The notes under the pieces: generated by a model
Database searches by the model: none
What the model saw: only the letters and a program-made list of their open reading frames with translations
What the model was told of the DNA's origin: nothing
In this document: piece after piece, positions 43,140-53,526 of the stretch
How positions within the stretch are numbered: the stretch's first letter is position 1
How the letters are laid out: every line of letters starts with the position of its first letter
Translations under genes and position numbers: made by a program
DNA from: Agarophyton chilense
Taxonomy: Eukaryota; Rhodophyta; Florideophyceae; Gracilariales; Gracilariaceae
Length of the DNA stretch: 64,000 nt
Direction: 5' to 3'
Assembly: GCA_030374765.1 (NCBI GenBank)
Contig: JARGXX010000121.1
Span: 434,001 to 498,000 of the forward strand

Positions 43140-45869
43140 ATGCCTGCAACGCGCAACGGAGCAACGCGGGAGAATAAGGTGGGAATCTCACCATGGAAGC
43201 CGAAACCTGACGAGCAGGTGACTCTGTTGGTGACCACGCCGAACGGCGAAAAGAAAGTCGTAAGGAAGGCATTTTCAAAGGGTTCGGTTGATGCGACGGG
43301 GAGGATTACGGGAGGTTTGGGGAGAGAGTTGTATGGTCAAAAACTGGTCGGGAAGGCGAAGGAGAAACCCGTGGTGGTATGGAAGGTGTTGATTCGGGAT
43401 GGGAAAGAAATGGATTACCCTTATCCTTTCAAAACTACGGATACCGTACCGAACCGACTGGGAGATATGGAGCGCAACTCTTTCTATTTCTGGGACGTGA
43501 ACATGATGAAACTTTATGGTCGCGAAGCGGCGACTCTTCAACGGACACCGTCTTCCACTCCGTCTGCACCTTCAGCCAAGAAGCCCTCTGCTAAGAAGGT
43601 GAAGGAAAAGAAGCAAGAAAGAGGTTCGTCGTCTGCGACGGAAGGTACGGAGAGCGAGGTGGTGAGGAGGATCGAAAGAAATTCGGGAGGTCCGGTGACT
43701 CGTAATCGGGCCGTTCACGGCATTCCAACCTCAGCTAGTGACGAAGAGAATGGGACTGAGAGAGAATCGAAGAGGCGACGGTGTAGTGGTTCCCATGGTG
43801 TTATCTTCCATGAAAAAGTAGAAGACAATGATGCCGAAGGGCATGGTTCAGAAATGAATGAGTTATGCGGAGGCACTGCTGTTTCAAAGAAACACGTTTT
43901 TGACGAATCGAAGGACGAAATTGTTCCAGGTGGGAGTGCGGGACGGAATATGGGCCAAGTTCGTTTTTCAAGGGCCATACCAAGCGTGAGCGGGGAGAAA
44001 CGTGTAGGAACGGAGCCTAAGGGAAAAGGAGTCGTGGTTGGGAGGAAGGGGGTGCAGATTCGCAGAGTCGCGGTGTGCAGATCAATGCAACGATATTCTT
44101 ATCGACAGACCCCGGATCATGCAGTGAAGAATGTCGAACAAGGGGATACTGAGGGGTCAAACGACCGAGTGGGCGCGGGGAGACCTCCGAGAAACGAGAG
44201 TGTGGGGGAGTGGAGGAAGGGAGGGGAGGTTGAAAAAGGAGATGGACTCTGGGGTCGGGATGAAGATGACGAGGATGCAATTCGCCCGTAAAAGGAAGGC
44301 GAACACAAGGGGATGAAGTATGCAGAAAAGAAGTTTATGGGGCGGAATCAGCTGTTGGCCAAGCTTGGAGACATGAAGGGTGAGCTTAAAAGGGCAAGGG
44401 ATGACAACGCAAGTTTTTGACTAAGCTTGAAACTCGCACACAAAGAGATGAAGAGGCTGGAGGGCGAACATAAGAAAAAGGAAATGCTTCTGACGTCATT
44501 GGAAGAGATTCTTCGTGGTCGAACAGGACAAGTGGGTGGCGAAGAAGGGAAGGGGGGTCCGAAACGGTATGGAATTGAAGTTGGTATGCGATTTATTGAA
44601 GTAGCCTCGAGAGTTCACGAGAACATATTGCGTTATGCAAAGGAGGAGACGAGTGAGTTGTGCTTCGGAAGGAGGGATCCAGAGCAAAACTGGTCGAACC
44701 GGGCAGAAGAAGTGAGGGCGGGAAGGAATCAGATTATTCTGATTATAAATGAAAAGGAGATGGTGCCTTTAGATGCTCTGGAGCTGGCAACAGGAAGAAA
44801 GTTGTGGGGACCGAAGGCCTACACTCCGTCTTTTCAGGGGGAAAGTGATGAGATGTTGTGGCATGTGGTGCGGATGGAGTTGAAGAATCCGATATGGAGA
44901 AAATTTGCGGGGATGGGGATGAAGAAGCAGTGTGAAGAGGAGTTGAGGAGGGATACATGTTTGAGGAGGCGGATGAAACAGGCTCTCAGTGATGCTGTGA
45001 GGGTGTGGAAAAGGAATGCAAGGGATAGGTTATTTTTGGGTCTGGGGTATACTCTACTTGCTAGAAAACCTCTTACAGAGGAAGATGAAGAACTGAATGT
45101 GTTGTTTGAAGAGCAGAAGATGGAGGCTCGGGAGAAGTTGTTGCCGAAAGACGCGAATGGGGAGCCCGTCATATTTGCGTGGAGGTTGGACAAGCTGGAG
45201 AACCTATGTTTTTCAGAGTACGGTGTGAACTCGACAAAATATGGGTATGAAACTGATGACTTGTACTTCAAGAACGGATTGAGTGTGGAGGTGTTGAGAG
45301 AGTTTATGGGGTACCATGTGGAGCAACAGTGGATGGAAGGAGAGACGCAGTATGTGGATGGAAGTGTGATGCATATAGCCCGCTTGGATGCGTGGATTGC
45401 ATCTGTGGTAGAGGCGTTGGATGAGAAGATGGGTAGAGGAGGGAAGCGACAGATGCTGTTTCCGAAACTGTATGCGAAGAATCTGCCGGTTGCTGTGGAG
45501 GATATCTTACGGACAGCGAGATGGAAGGTGGAAGAGAAGAACGGAGAGGAGCTTGTGTGCCATGGTGTTAAGGATGAGGACCCGACTGAAGTGCTGGGAA
45601 ATGAGGAACGTGAAGGGACTGTTGCGTTTTGGATGCCTTCGAACCAACTGGCTTATCTGGGTGTTCGTTACGAGGTGTTTCTGGAGGAGATGAGGACTGT
45701 TCTCGGGTATGTATTTGATTGCTACGTCGGACGTTGTATGCCTGAAGAACGCGAGTTTAGGGAGTTGTTAGCGCAGGAGAAAGAAATGTGGGAGGCGAAA
45801 GAGGAAGGTGAGGAAAGAGGTGGGGAGGGGGTGGAAGGCGGAGGTGAACAAGATATCTTTGATGAGTGA
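43140..45869 (+). pseudogene. K2 partner protein of the KDZ-like transposon (two in-frame stops)
   Basis: From ATG at 43140 (MPATRNGATRENKVG; the frame is open back to 43002) a single frame of 909 codons runs to a TGA at 45867, broken only by TAA at 44289-44291 and TGA at 44418-44420. Order: N-terminal globular part with Trp/Phe-rich blocks (VVVWKVLIRDGKE, FYFWDVNMMKLYG, residues about 80-130); Lys/Ser-rich linker (SAKKPSAKKVKEKK); charged disordered stretch; coiled coil near 44430-44500; a C-terminal ~430-residue region conserved with K1 (RRRMKQALSDAVRVWKRNA, FLGLGY, RLDAWIASVVEAL, GGKRQMLFPKLY, FWMPSNQLAYLGV). The family is not recognised. The low number of breaks and conservation with K1 argue for a real element-encoded protein. 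Confidence 0.75.
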
Positions 45870-45903
45870 TAACTTTATTATCACAAGATGGGTGTGATTT
45901 GCT

Positions 45904-48900
45904 TCAAGTTGATTCTTTTGTAGAGAAACAAGCTCTCGCTCGTGGGTCTCGGTAGAATCTGTTGATATAGAAGCGATGTTCATGCCAGGGGAGGGGCGGG
46001 AAGAAAGGGCGTGCTGGGTAGTTCTGGCGGACAATGTTAAAGGAACAGAGGATGCCGGAGAAGGGAACGAGACCGAACCAGGGTGCGACATAATAGCCAG
46101 AGCGTTGGAATCTGTTTCCAGCGGGGGGGAAGGTGTGGCCCTGTTCATCTTCTGTTGCCCAACGGAGGTTGATGCACTTCAGAGTTTCATCAACGTGATC
46201 GAGGGGAGTTGTGAGTTCGAAGAAGCAGACGAAAGCGTATTCGCGTTCGTCACGATTTTCATCTTTTTGGGAACGCGAAGAAGGGCGAGGAGCTTGCAGA
46301 CCCAAACAGTGGGGAAGTTACAGTTAGGTGGTGGAGTACCGTAGACGAGAATGTGAGAGAACTTTGGAAGTTTGGAAGGACCGAAGGTGGAGGTGGCAAA
46401 TATGCGCTGTGTGAAGGGGACTGGTGGTTCTCTGAAGCGGATGCAGTTGAATTTTTGGTCGACGTCTTGCAAGGCGGGGGTGAACCCGCTGGGGATGAAG
46501 GCGTAGCTGACCAGGGAGAAGGTAAGAGAGGAGAGAGACAGGGAAGAGGAAGAGAGTCCGAGAGCTTCGAGGCACAGGTCGTGAAAGGGTGAAATGGCGT
46601 CGCGTGAGATTTAGGTGATGAAAGAAAGGGTGGAAGAGGTGAACATGTTTGAGAGAGAGGCATTGGAGCAGTTTCGGTTTGCACGGAGGTACTTCTTTGC
46701 AGTGATAATGTCGCGGAAGAGCACGGTGGTACCGTCGCGGATCATGGAAACTGTCGGGCATGACGGAAGGAGGAGTTTGAGGAGGAGGAAATGTGGTGGG
46801 GAATGGCGGTTGAGTTTCGGAAGCCTTCTGTGAGCTGGATTGCGTCGACTGTTTCTCTGTGAGCGGTTGAAGATCTTCGGGATGTGCGTCGATAGTGGTT
46901 TCTGAAGAGGAGGTGTACATGTTCGTAGATGCCGGCGTCAGTGAATTAAAGGCCTCCGTATAGATCAATATCGGCAATGATGTGGTCCAAAAGGAGGAAC
47001 TTCAGTGTTCCGAAGTGAGAAGCTTGGAAAGGGGCGAGGACGGAGACGCAGAGAGACTTGAAGTGCTTGATGAGTTCCTGGAGGGCGCAAAGTCGTTTGT
47101 CTCTCCATTCTGAGGTGGTGTTGTGGTGGAGTCCGGCGGTGAAGAGGTCTGCGTATGCTGTGAAGATGGATGTGATGGGAGCTGTGTCAACTTCACCGCA
47201 ACAAGGGTCGAAGAAGGCACCTACGAAGGGTAAGACCATGTCGAAAGCGCGGTAGTCTTTTGCCTCGAGCATGCCTTTGATGCCGTCCAAGGTAAAGAAC
47301 CCGTTTAGGTACGTACCCTTTTCGGGTGTGGAAAAGTCGATGTGCAGTCCGGATACGGAGAAGTTGGCTTCGATATTTGCGAGGATGTTGTTCGCGTGGG
47401 TGAGAAGGGAGCCTCGGATGGATTTAAAGGATTTCGAGAAGCCGTTGGAGGACGCGAGAGGGGTGAAGAGGCTGTCGGACTTCAAGCGTTCGATGGTTGC
47501 CAATTTGACGAGCTTGGAGATACACAGATGGAAATTGTGAAGAGGTTCGAAGGAGAAGATAGAGTAAGGGGTGAGGAGTGGGGATACATTAAGAAGAGGG
47601 CATGTTTCGAAGAAGGAATGGTACGCGGAGAGGGAGTTTGTGCAGAGGAGAGATGCTGCTTGGTCTCTGAGAGTTATTGCTACGCGCGGTCGGCGAAGTT
47701 GTTTGGCGTCGTTGGCATCCTTGAGAAGGGCGTGGTGTGCGGATCTGGTGTGGCGGGTGTGGGAAATAGTTCGAGGAGACACGGAAGTGAGGTGGAGGTT
47801 GAGGTCGGAGCGAGGTGTTAGGCATCTGTTGCACGGCTTGGATGGGTTTGTGCCGTATAGGATGGCGAGGATGTCTTTTGCTTCTGGAATGTCTGCAAAA
47901 TAGTTTGCGAGGACCTGGTGGCACTGTCGGATGACATGGTATTCATCACGGAAAGGGAAACCCTTGAGGGTGACTGTAGCGAGGGGTTCGAGGATGGTTT
48001 GTAGAGATTCTTGGATGAGTTCCATTCGAGTGGTGCGTCTGAGGGCTGAAGAAAGAAGGTGGCCTTCCATTGAGTCCTCGTTGGATGGGGAGGAGGCGGC
48101 GTCGAACGAGGTGGGGAAGTAGCCAAGAAGGGTGTAGTTGCAGGAGATGCAATGGCGGCGGAAGGAGTCTGAAAAGTTGAAGAGGGTGACGTGAAGGGGG
48201 TAAGAGGTGATAGAGAAGCTTCTCAGGGAGGTGGATGACTTGGTCGAGTAGAGCTGGATGAAGCCGATGAAAGATTCCATGCCAGTGATGTCCGCGTTGT
48301 GCCAAATAACATCTGGGTCTTGAGAGCAGAGGATGTGGTGTTTGAGGTCCGGATAAACAAAACTGCCGAGTTTTGAAGCCATGGGATGAGCGAGTGCAGG
48401 AGAACCATCTGAAGAACACTGTCTGACGGGCTGGAAGAAGGTGTTAGCGCGAGTGGCGTAGCGAAGTTGTTGGAGAAGGACATCGACAGGGTTTTTGAGG
48501 TAGAGAGTTGCAGTGTTGTTTGAGGGATTGTGACGAATGGTTGTGGATTTGAAGCCGATGGAGCCGACAGTGTCCTCGAATAGTTTGGAATGAAGTTTAA
48601 GGCAGTGGGAGATGGAGGGAACCTGTTCAATGAGTGTTTGGGAGTAGTTGGGGTCCTTGAAGGGGTAATGAGTTCGTCGTCTTTGGGTTTGCCGAGCTTG
48701 GTGGCGATGAATGAGATGTAGGAGACGATAGGATGGGGCTTCACGAATGGGCGAGGGCTGGGAGAAGGGAAGCGAAGAGAAGCGTTGAGAATGTGGGCGG
48801 CGTCTACGGAGCGTATGGCCAGAGCGAGCTGTCTCGAATGGTAGTCGTCCTCTTCTACCAGCGGAAAGATGTTGGAAAGGCGATTGGAGATGCCAACGGA

Positions 48901-49083
48901 GCGGGTGTCTGCGTTCTGGACGCGTGGGCGCTTCGTGCGTGGTGGGAATTGAGTTCCATCTTTTGGGGTGGTGGCGCGGAAGGCGTTGTGGGTGGTGCCG
49001 TAGCGACATTGGCGCTGGTGTTGGACAAGGGAGGCATGACCTTTTGTCTCGAAGGTGCACCTTGGAAAGCGACAAGGCAGCAT
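45904..49083 (-). pseudogene. KDZ-type transposase of K2 (frameshifted)
   Basis: ATG at 49083 gives MLPCRFPRCTFETKGHASLV then HQRQC, a C2H2/C2HC-like zinc finger, as many Plavaka/KDZ transposases have at the N-terminus. After ELI near 48680 the frame shifts into the long frame that runs to 46946 with LKLHSKLFEDTVGSIGFKS, FSFEPLHNFHLCISKLVKLA (KDZ-like PLHN block), DFSTPEKGTYLNGFFTLDGI, VLPFVGAFFDPCC and FLLLDHII. Further frame changes follow; the C-terminus is read at 46305-45904 (REYAFVCFFEL, PWFGLVPFSGI, YRDPRARA) and matches K1. The total length, 3,180 bp, equals that of K1. The upstream part of the long frame, before 49083, belongs to another frame and is not coding. The TATATAGTATC box at about 49163-49171 lies some 80 bp upstream of the start. 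Confidence 0.75.
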
Positions 49084-49160
49084 GGTGTGGAGGGTGCCTG
49101 CGCGCGATCTCGAAAAGTAAACCGGGGAGGTGAAAAAGACGTAGGACGAGGAGAGAGGGG

Positions 49161-49171
49161 GATACTATATA
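49161..49171 (-). promoter_or_regulatory. TATA-like box of K2 transposase
   Basis: On the minus strand it reads TATATAGTATC, about 80 bp before the ATG at 49083, followed by a pyrimidine-rich leader. Assigned by position and sequence only. Confidence 0.35.
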
Positions 49172-49817
49172 CTGGCCGGAGGTGAGTAAGATGCACGAAG
49201 AGGACGGTGGGGAGAGTTTAAACTTATCAGGCGTACTCACCAAGGTCAAGTGATGCGCCAGAGACACCCACAAGTCGTGCGGCAAGACAGAAACGGCGCA
49301 TATGTGGCTTGGAAAGTGGGTTGGAATGAAAATATTGAAAGTTGAATATTTTTGAGCAGCGGCGTGTACTTGTATTGATTGTGAGTAGTGGCCGGATGAG
49401 CAGTTGTGGGATCTTGAGATCCTTCGATATGATGTTTTCTGGACCTTGTGGACCTTCAGCGTTTTCTAGGTGCGTGAGAAGCTGTATTGGGCGTGCGTTT
49501 CACAAGTGCTGACTCTGTTTCTATTTGTGGGTGAGCGGGCGCAGCACGACCGGGGCGTTTTGTGATGAGGGGCGGTGTGGGGGATGACGGGTTGACCAGC
49601 TTGCGATTGAGATGTACGTCGTCTATGTTGATCTGGGGCCTTGAAACTGTTTGTGGTCATGCGCAAGCGCGCAAAGAGCGAGGGGAGTGATGGGTGATGC
49701 AGCGTGGGGTGGAGGGTAGGCGGGTGAGTGGGTTGTAATTTGGAGGTACGCGGCGCGCTACGTTGACCTGGTGTGTTTTTTCTCCTTCTGGTTGCTAACA
49801 TGGGAAATCTATTTCAG

Positions 49818-50830
49818 CGGCCGTCATGATGATGAACAGGTAAGTTTGCTACGTTTTCTGCCCTGCAATCTGGACGGAGACCTGATATATTTTCGACTGT
49901 GGCTGCGAAGCGACAGAAAATTGGAATGGGGAAGCAGGATTCGTTGAGTGAAAGGTGAGTGCGAGTGGTACTGGTGTCTCGTAGAGATTTAGGAAGGCTA
50001 TCTAACATGTTCTTGTTTGCTGCTGCGAAGCGACGGAGAGGAAAGATTGTGTGGGGAGGGGAACCTCCTTGAAGGAAGTGAATCGAGCAAGCAGCTTAGG
50101 AGGTGAGTGCGTCGCTGAAAAAATTTCTTTCTGTTATTGACGTAGATCTGACTTGTATTTTTTTATTGTCACGAAAGTGCGGGCGACGTTGTATGAAGGG
50201 GGAATGATGGAAGTGCGGGTAAATGCGAGTGCTATTTGTGTCTGGTATTGTTTTTGGAATGAGTTCTGACCTGTTATTTTTTGCTGCTGCGAAGCGACAG
50301 AAAAGAGCGATTGGGTGAGGAGGGTGATATTCTAGAAGGACTGGGCCGAGCAAGTTTCTTAGGAGGTGAGTGCGTCCTTGAAGTAACTTGGTTTCGATTT
50401 TTGGTGGATGTCTGACTTATATTTCTTTCTTGTTACGACAATGGTTGATCGATAAATGGTGGCATCAAAGGTAACTGCAAGCTTCAATGGTATCTTGTAT
50501 GCGTTTGGGAAGGAGACCTGACTTGCCGTGGTTTGCTGCTGCAAGAGAAAAGGGGGGAAAGATTGGACAAGAGGTGGGATAAGTGGTCGCTATAGAGGTG
50601 AGTGTCGTGCTGATGTGATTTGGGTTTGTTTTGTGACGGAGATCTGACTTTTGTCTATTTATGGATGCGAATGCAGAAAATGGGAGCAAGACAAGGAGCA
50701 CATTTTTGACAGAGGTAAGTTTGTTTATATGGAATGCGCTTGCATGAAGCGAGGAATTTGGCTCTAACTTGAGTTATTTTGTGATGTCTATCTACTTATG
50801 TAGGAATTTGGGATTGATGAAGGGTGAACT
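49818..50830 (+). other. Ladder of exon/intron-like modules (tandemly repeated splice sites)
   Basis: Donor-like sequences follow each other at 49840 (GTAAGTTTG), 49955, 50103, 50366 and 50598 (GTGAGTGCG or close), 50219 (GTAAATGCG), 50471 (GTAACTGC) and 50715 (GTAAGTTTG). Most are preceded by AG and followed 50-80 bp later by a branch-like CTGAC or CTAAC and an AG acceptor (often GCTGCTGCGAAG). The predicted exons are 22-72 nt. Spacing alternates around 115 and 147 bp; two successive dimers are exactly 263 bp, so the ladder arose by tandem duplication. Upstream, TTGCTAAC...TATTTCAG ends at 49817. Exon lengths do not keep one phase, so a protein cannot be predicted. It may be a multi-exon gene, a non-coding transcript or a degenerating duplication. 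It diverges from the K2 transposase. Confidence 0.5.
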
Positions 50831-51380
50831 GGTGTACTGCTTGGACGGTTCTCGGAGAAGGGAGGGTTCTTCGCGCGAAGTGCGACGCGAAGTGACGCGC
50901 AACGATCGGGGGACGTGATGCAAAGAGGGTCACCGCATGCGATTTGGGAAGATCTCATTTTACGTGCAACGTGAACCCGTGTCGGGTCTCAGTTGCAGGA
51001 TAGCCGCATTATGAACTGGCCATTAGGGTCATTGGAGGACATTAAATTGTATGTGCAGGGCACTTGAACGGCTCATACTAGCTACAATACTTGCGCGAAA
51101 TGAATGATCATGCGCTAGATAGCGTTCAGTATTCCTTTTATTGTCAGTAGAATTCATGGTCTAAGATTAATGAGTATCGAATGATATCTCCCAAGTTCTC
51201 TTCCATTCTTCCTAGTGTGCCGGTGTTAGTACAGATGTTTGCTAGTTTTCTACCTTCTCCCCAAAATTCACTTTGGCTAGTATTTTTGCGCTAGATATTC
51301 TGGCATCAAGAAACTGCAAATCTATGAATGCTAGCCATAGACATTCTAGCACACCCAAAATAGAAATCTGGAACCCAAGA
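50831..51380. other. No gene recognised
   Basis: CTAG-rich from 51075 onwards, similar in character to 16140-16420. It ends at the shared repeat at 51381-51405. Confidence 0.5.
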
Positions 51381-51405
51381 CTAGCTTTCCGAAAACATAG
51401 ACGTG
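51381..51405 (-). repeat. Short shared repeat, copy 3 (inverted)
   Basis: The reverse complement is CACGTCTATGTTTTCGGAA plus AGCTAG. As at 33278-33300, a truncated Ty3/gypsy pol lies nearby. Confidence 0.65.
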
Positions 51406-51469
51406 CCAATAGCCAGAGTTGGCGTTTAAGGTGGTGAAAACGTTCGCTTATCCTAAGCTGTCAATAAAT

Positions 51470-51990
51470 TCGTCCATTCGAGGCGATGGATATGTTTCTT
51501 GAACTGTAACTGCGTTCAGTTATCGATAATCGATACGGAATCGTAAAGAACCATCAGGTTTTGGAACCAGCACTACTGGTGAGGCTCAAGCAGATTTAGC
51601 TGCATCGATTACTCCTTCTTCCAGAATTTTGCTGACATTCTCCTCCTCGATTTGGCGAGTTCGCGGTCCCGCTCTGTAGGGTGGTTGGAAGATTGGTCGT
51701 GACCCTGGGACCAAATCAATGTGGTGTTCCGTAGCGGAGATCTCTCCTAGTTTTCCACTCCACATGGATGTATACTTCTTCAGCATAGACCTGATATTCC
51801 TTCTGTAGTGTTCCGACACATGTGCTTAGTCTAGCTCATCGACCAGGCTCTCTGGATCCTTTGCCGTTTGCAATTGATCCCCAGACGGAGTTTGCAGATC
51901 TTCGTCTGTGTCACCGACATGGGTTAATTCCAATACTTCTGCAGTAGAAACACACAAATCACGGTTCGTCACACAAAGCACGGTTTTTCA
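51470..51990 (-). pseudogene. pol: Truncated Ty3/gypsy pol fragment (PR-RT linker to RT start)
   Basis: Minus-strand reading: VSTAEVLELTHVGDT, a stop, then YTSMWSGKLGEISATEHHID and PIFQPPYRAGPRTRQIE, a TGA near 51585, then ASPVVLVPKPDGSLRF and, past a further stop, LNAVTVQETYPSPRMDEF. This is the same segment as 59420-60000 of element E and 7550-7900 of element A. The RT core is missing. It lies 640 bp left of element E in the same orientation but is too different to be part of it. Confidence 0.8.
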
Positions 51991-52626
51991 AATCTTGCGT
52001 ATGAGTGAAACGGCACCTCATTGCGCGCTTACCGCTGGGCTCATCATCCAGCTCATAAGCGCTGCGAGGGTGAGCTTTTAGGGTCTTTGTCAGTTCGAAC
52101 GAGGTACACTATGACGCGTCCACGGACACAAACCGAATTCCTTGCGCAATTGTTCCGAATATTCCTTCAATAGAAACAGCTGAAGTTTTGAGAAGACAAC
52201 AGCGTGAACATGCCGTAAGACCAAGAAATGAAACATCAAAACAGACTAAAAAGCGCAGGTGAAGCAATGGAAAGAGAGCCAGGAAACAAGGTGCAAATAG
52301 GACCACTATAAAGTGACCGACAAGATTCGAGAGTGGAAAACAGAGTTGTTCTCAAAGTAGAGAATGTAAACCCCAGAAAAAGCGCTTGCGCGTAAATGGA
52401 GGTTTTGAATACACTCAGGGCGAAATCTGTCATTCTTGGTCAATTTTTAAACTGATAAAAGGAATCATGTTAATCTTTCTGCAAAAGGTGAACATTTGGA
52501 AGAGAGATATGAATGGGGCAATATATTTAGCGGAACACAAGACAATCAGTCTTTCTAATTACGGTTAGCCACAAGTTCGTACTGAAAACAGCGTTTTTGC
52601 TTGGCGAGAAATCCTTGCGAGCCTAG
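51991..52626. other. No gene recognised
   Basis: Left flank of element E. Short minus-strand frames (52109-52306, 52236-52433) are unremarkable. The five bases before the LTR are CCTAG; the matching right flank lies outside the window. Confidence 0.45.
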
Positions 52627-53480
52627 TGTAGGACAATGCCCGAAAGGGGGAAAACCTACGAAGACGTCCGGATCTTCCTCTCACGAGGTAACCGGCGCGG
52701 TAGAGCCCTCCAAGGGATCGGCGCGCAATGCCGGGTGTAAGCCGGAGCCGAACCGTCGCGACGGGCGCAGGGAGGCTGAAAGAAGCCGAGATTATCCGCG
52801 TAATGCGGTGCTTGCCTATCCTCTGAGGAGGCAAAACCCACGAGAGTGGCGAGCACGACAGGTGTCAGTGCGAGCCGCAAGAGCGGGAATTGCCCAATGA
52901 AGGGGAGGAAAAGGGAAGGAAAATGTGAACGGAGGCAAGAGAGCGAGGTTGACCACGAGTCGCAAGAGGGGACTCGGGAATAGCCGGCACTGCCGGGTGT
53001 AGCAAACCGAAACCACGAAAGTGGGAATAGATACCAAACACACGAAGGTTGCTTGAACGTCCAAGGGGGTTGGGTAGCCGTGCACCACGGGAAATCCCTC
53101 CGTAAGGAGTTGTATATCCGCGCAGGCGGTTCGACCCAGAGCCAAGATCTGGAAGACCAAGATCACCCTTGTTGGGGAGACTATACTGGACCGGCGGCCG
53201 CGAGGCCGGCGGCCTAAGTACTGTAGTCACCGTAGAATACAATAAATAAAGTCTATCCTAAATAGCTCAATGTCCGTCTAACAAAAGGGGCCAATCTGGC
53301 GGCCACGTGTCGCGCGGGCGCTGCGGCCACGTTTATGGCACCCAGTCCCGCCGGTGCATCACCGGCGTTCCGGGTGTCGCCGTGAAAGCGGATTACTCTT
53401 ACTCATAACGAGGTTGCACGCCGGAGGCTCCGGAAAAAACTTAAGTCCCCAAAAACCTCCCTGGAGGACGTTGCTCTTCA
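52627..53480 (-). repeat. 3' LTR of element E
   Basis: 854 bp. On the minus strand it starts TGAAGAGCAACG right after the PPT and ends TGTCCTACA. It matches 63148-64000 across its length. The short open frames inside it (52565-52834 and 52816-53166 minus among others) recur in both LTRs and are not taken as genes. Confidence 0.92.
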
Positions 53481-53492
53481 TATCCCCCTCTT
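53481..53492 (-). promoter_or_regulatory. Polypurine tract of element E
   Basis: On the minus strand AAGAGGGGGATA immediately precedes the LTR start TGAAG, the expected place for the plus-strand DNA primer. It fixes the LTR border. Confidence 0.75.
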
Positions 53493-53526
53493 AAGACAGG
53501 GCGAACACCTCGAAGAGGAAGTCGGC

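Larger units (their letters stand above)
43140..49083 (-). mobile_element. K2: second KDZ-like two-gene transposon (coding core), inverted relative to K1
   Basis: Partner gene on plus (43140-45869) and transposase on minus (49083-45904), converging with 34 bp between stops. The same gene pair as K1, flipped. This copy is less damaged: the partner gene is one frame with two stops. Ends could not be fixed; a TsaD fragment lies on the left and a splice-ladder on the right. Confidence 0.75.

Noticed and set aside
49084..49285. Start of the K2 transposase at 49285
   Set aside because: This upstream stretch is in a different frame from the zinc finger and crosses the likely TATA region; ATG at 49083 matches the K1 start.
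52565..53242. Open frames on the minus strand within the E LTR (also at 63101-63699)
   Set aside because: They recur because the two LTRs are copies; composition is Arg/Leu/Pro-rich and no motif or separate start context is seen.
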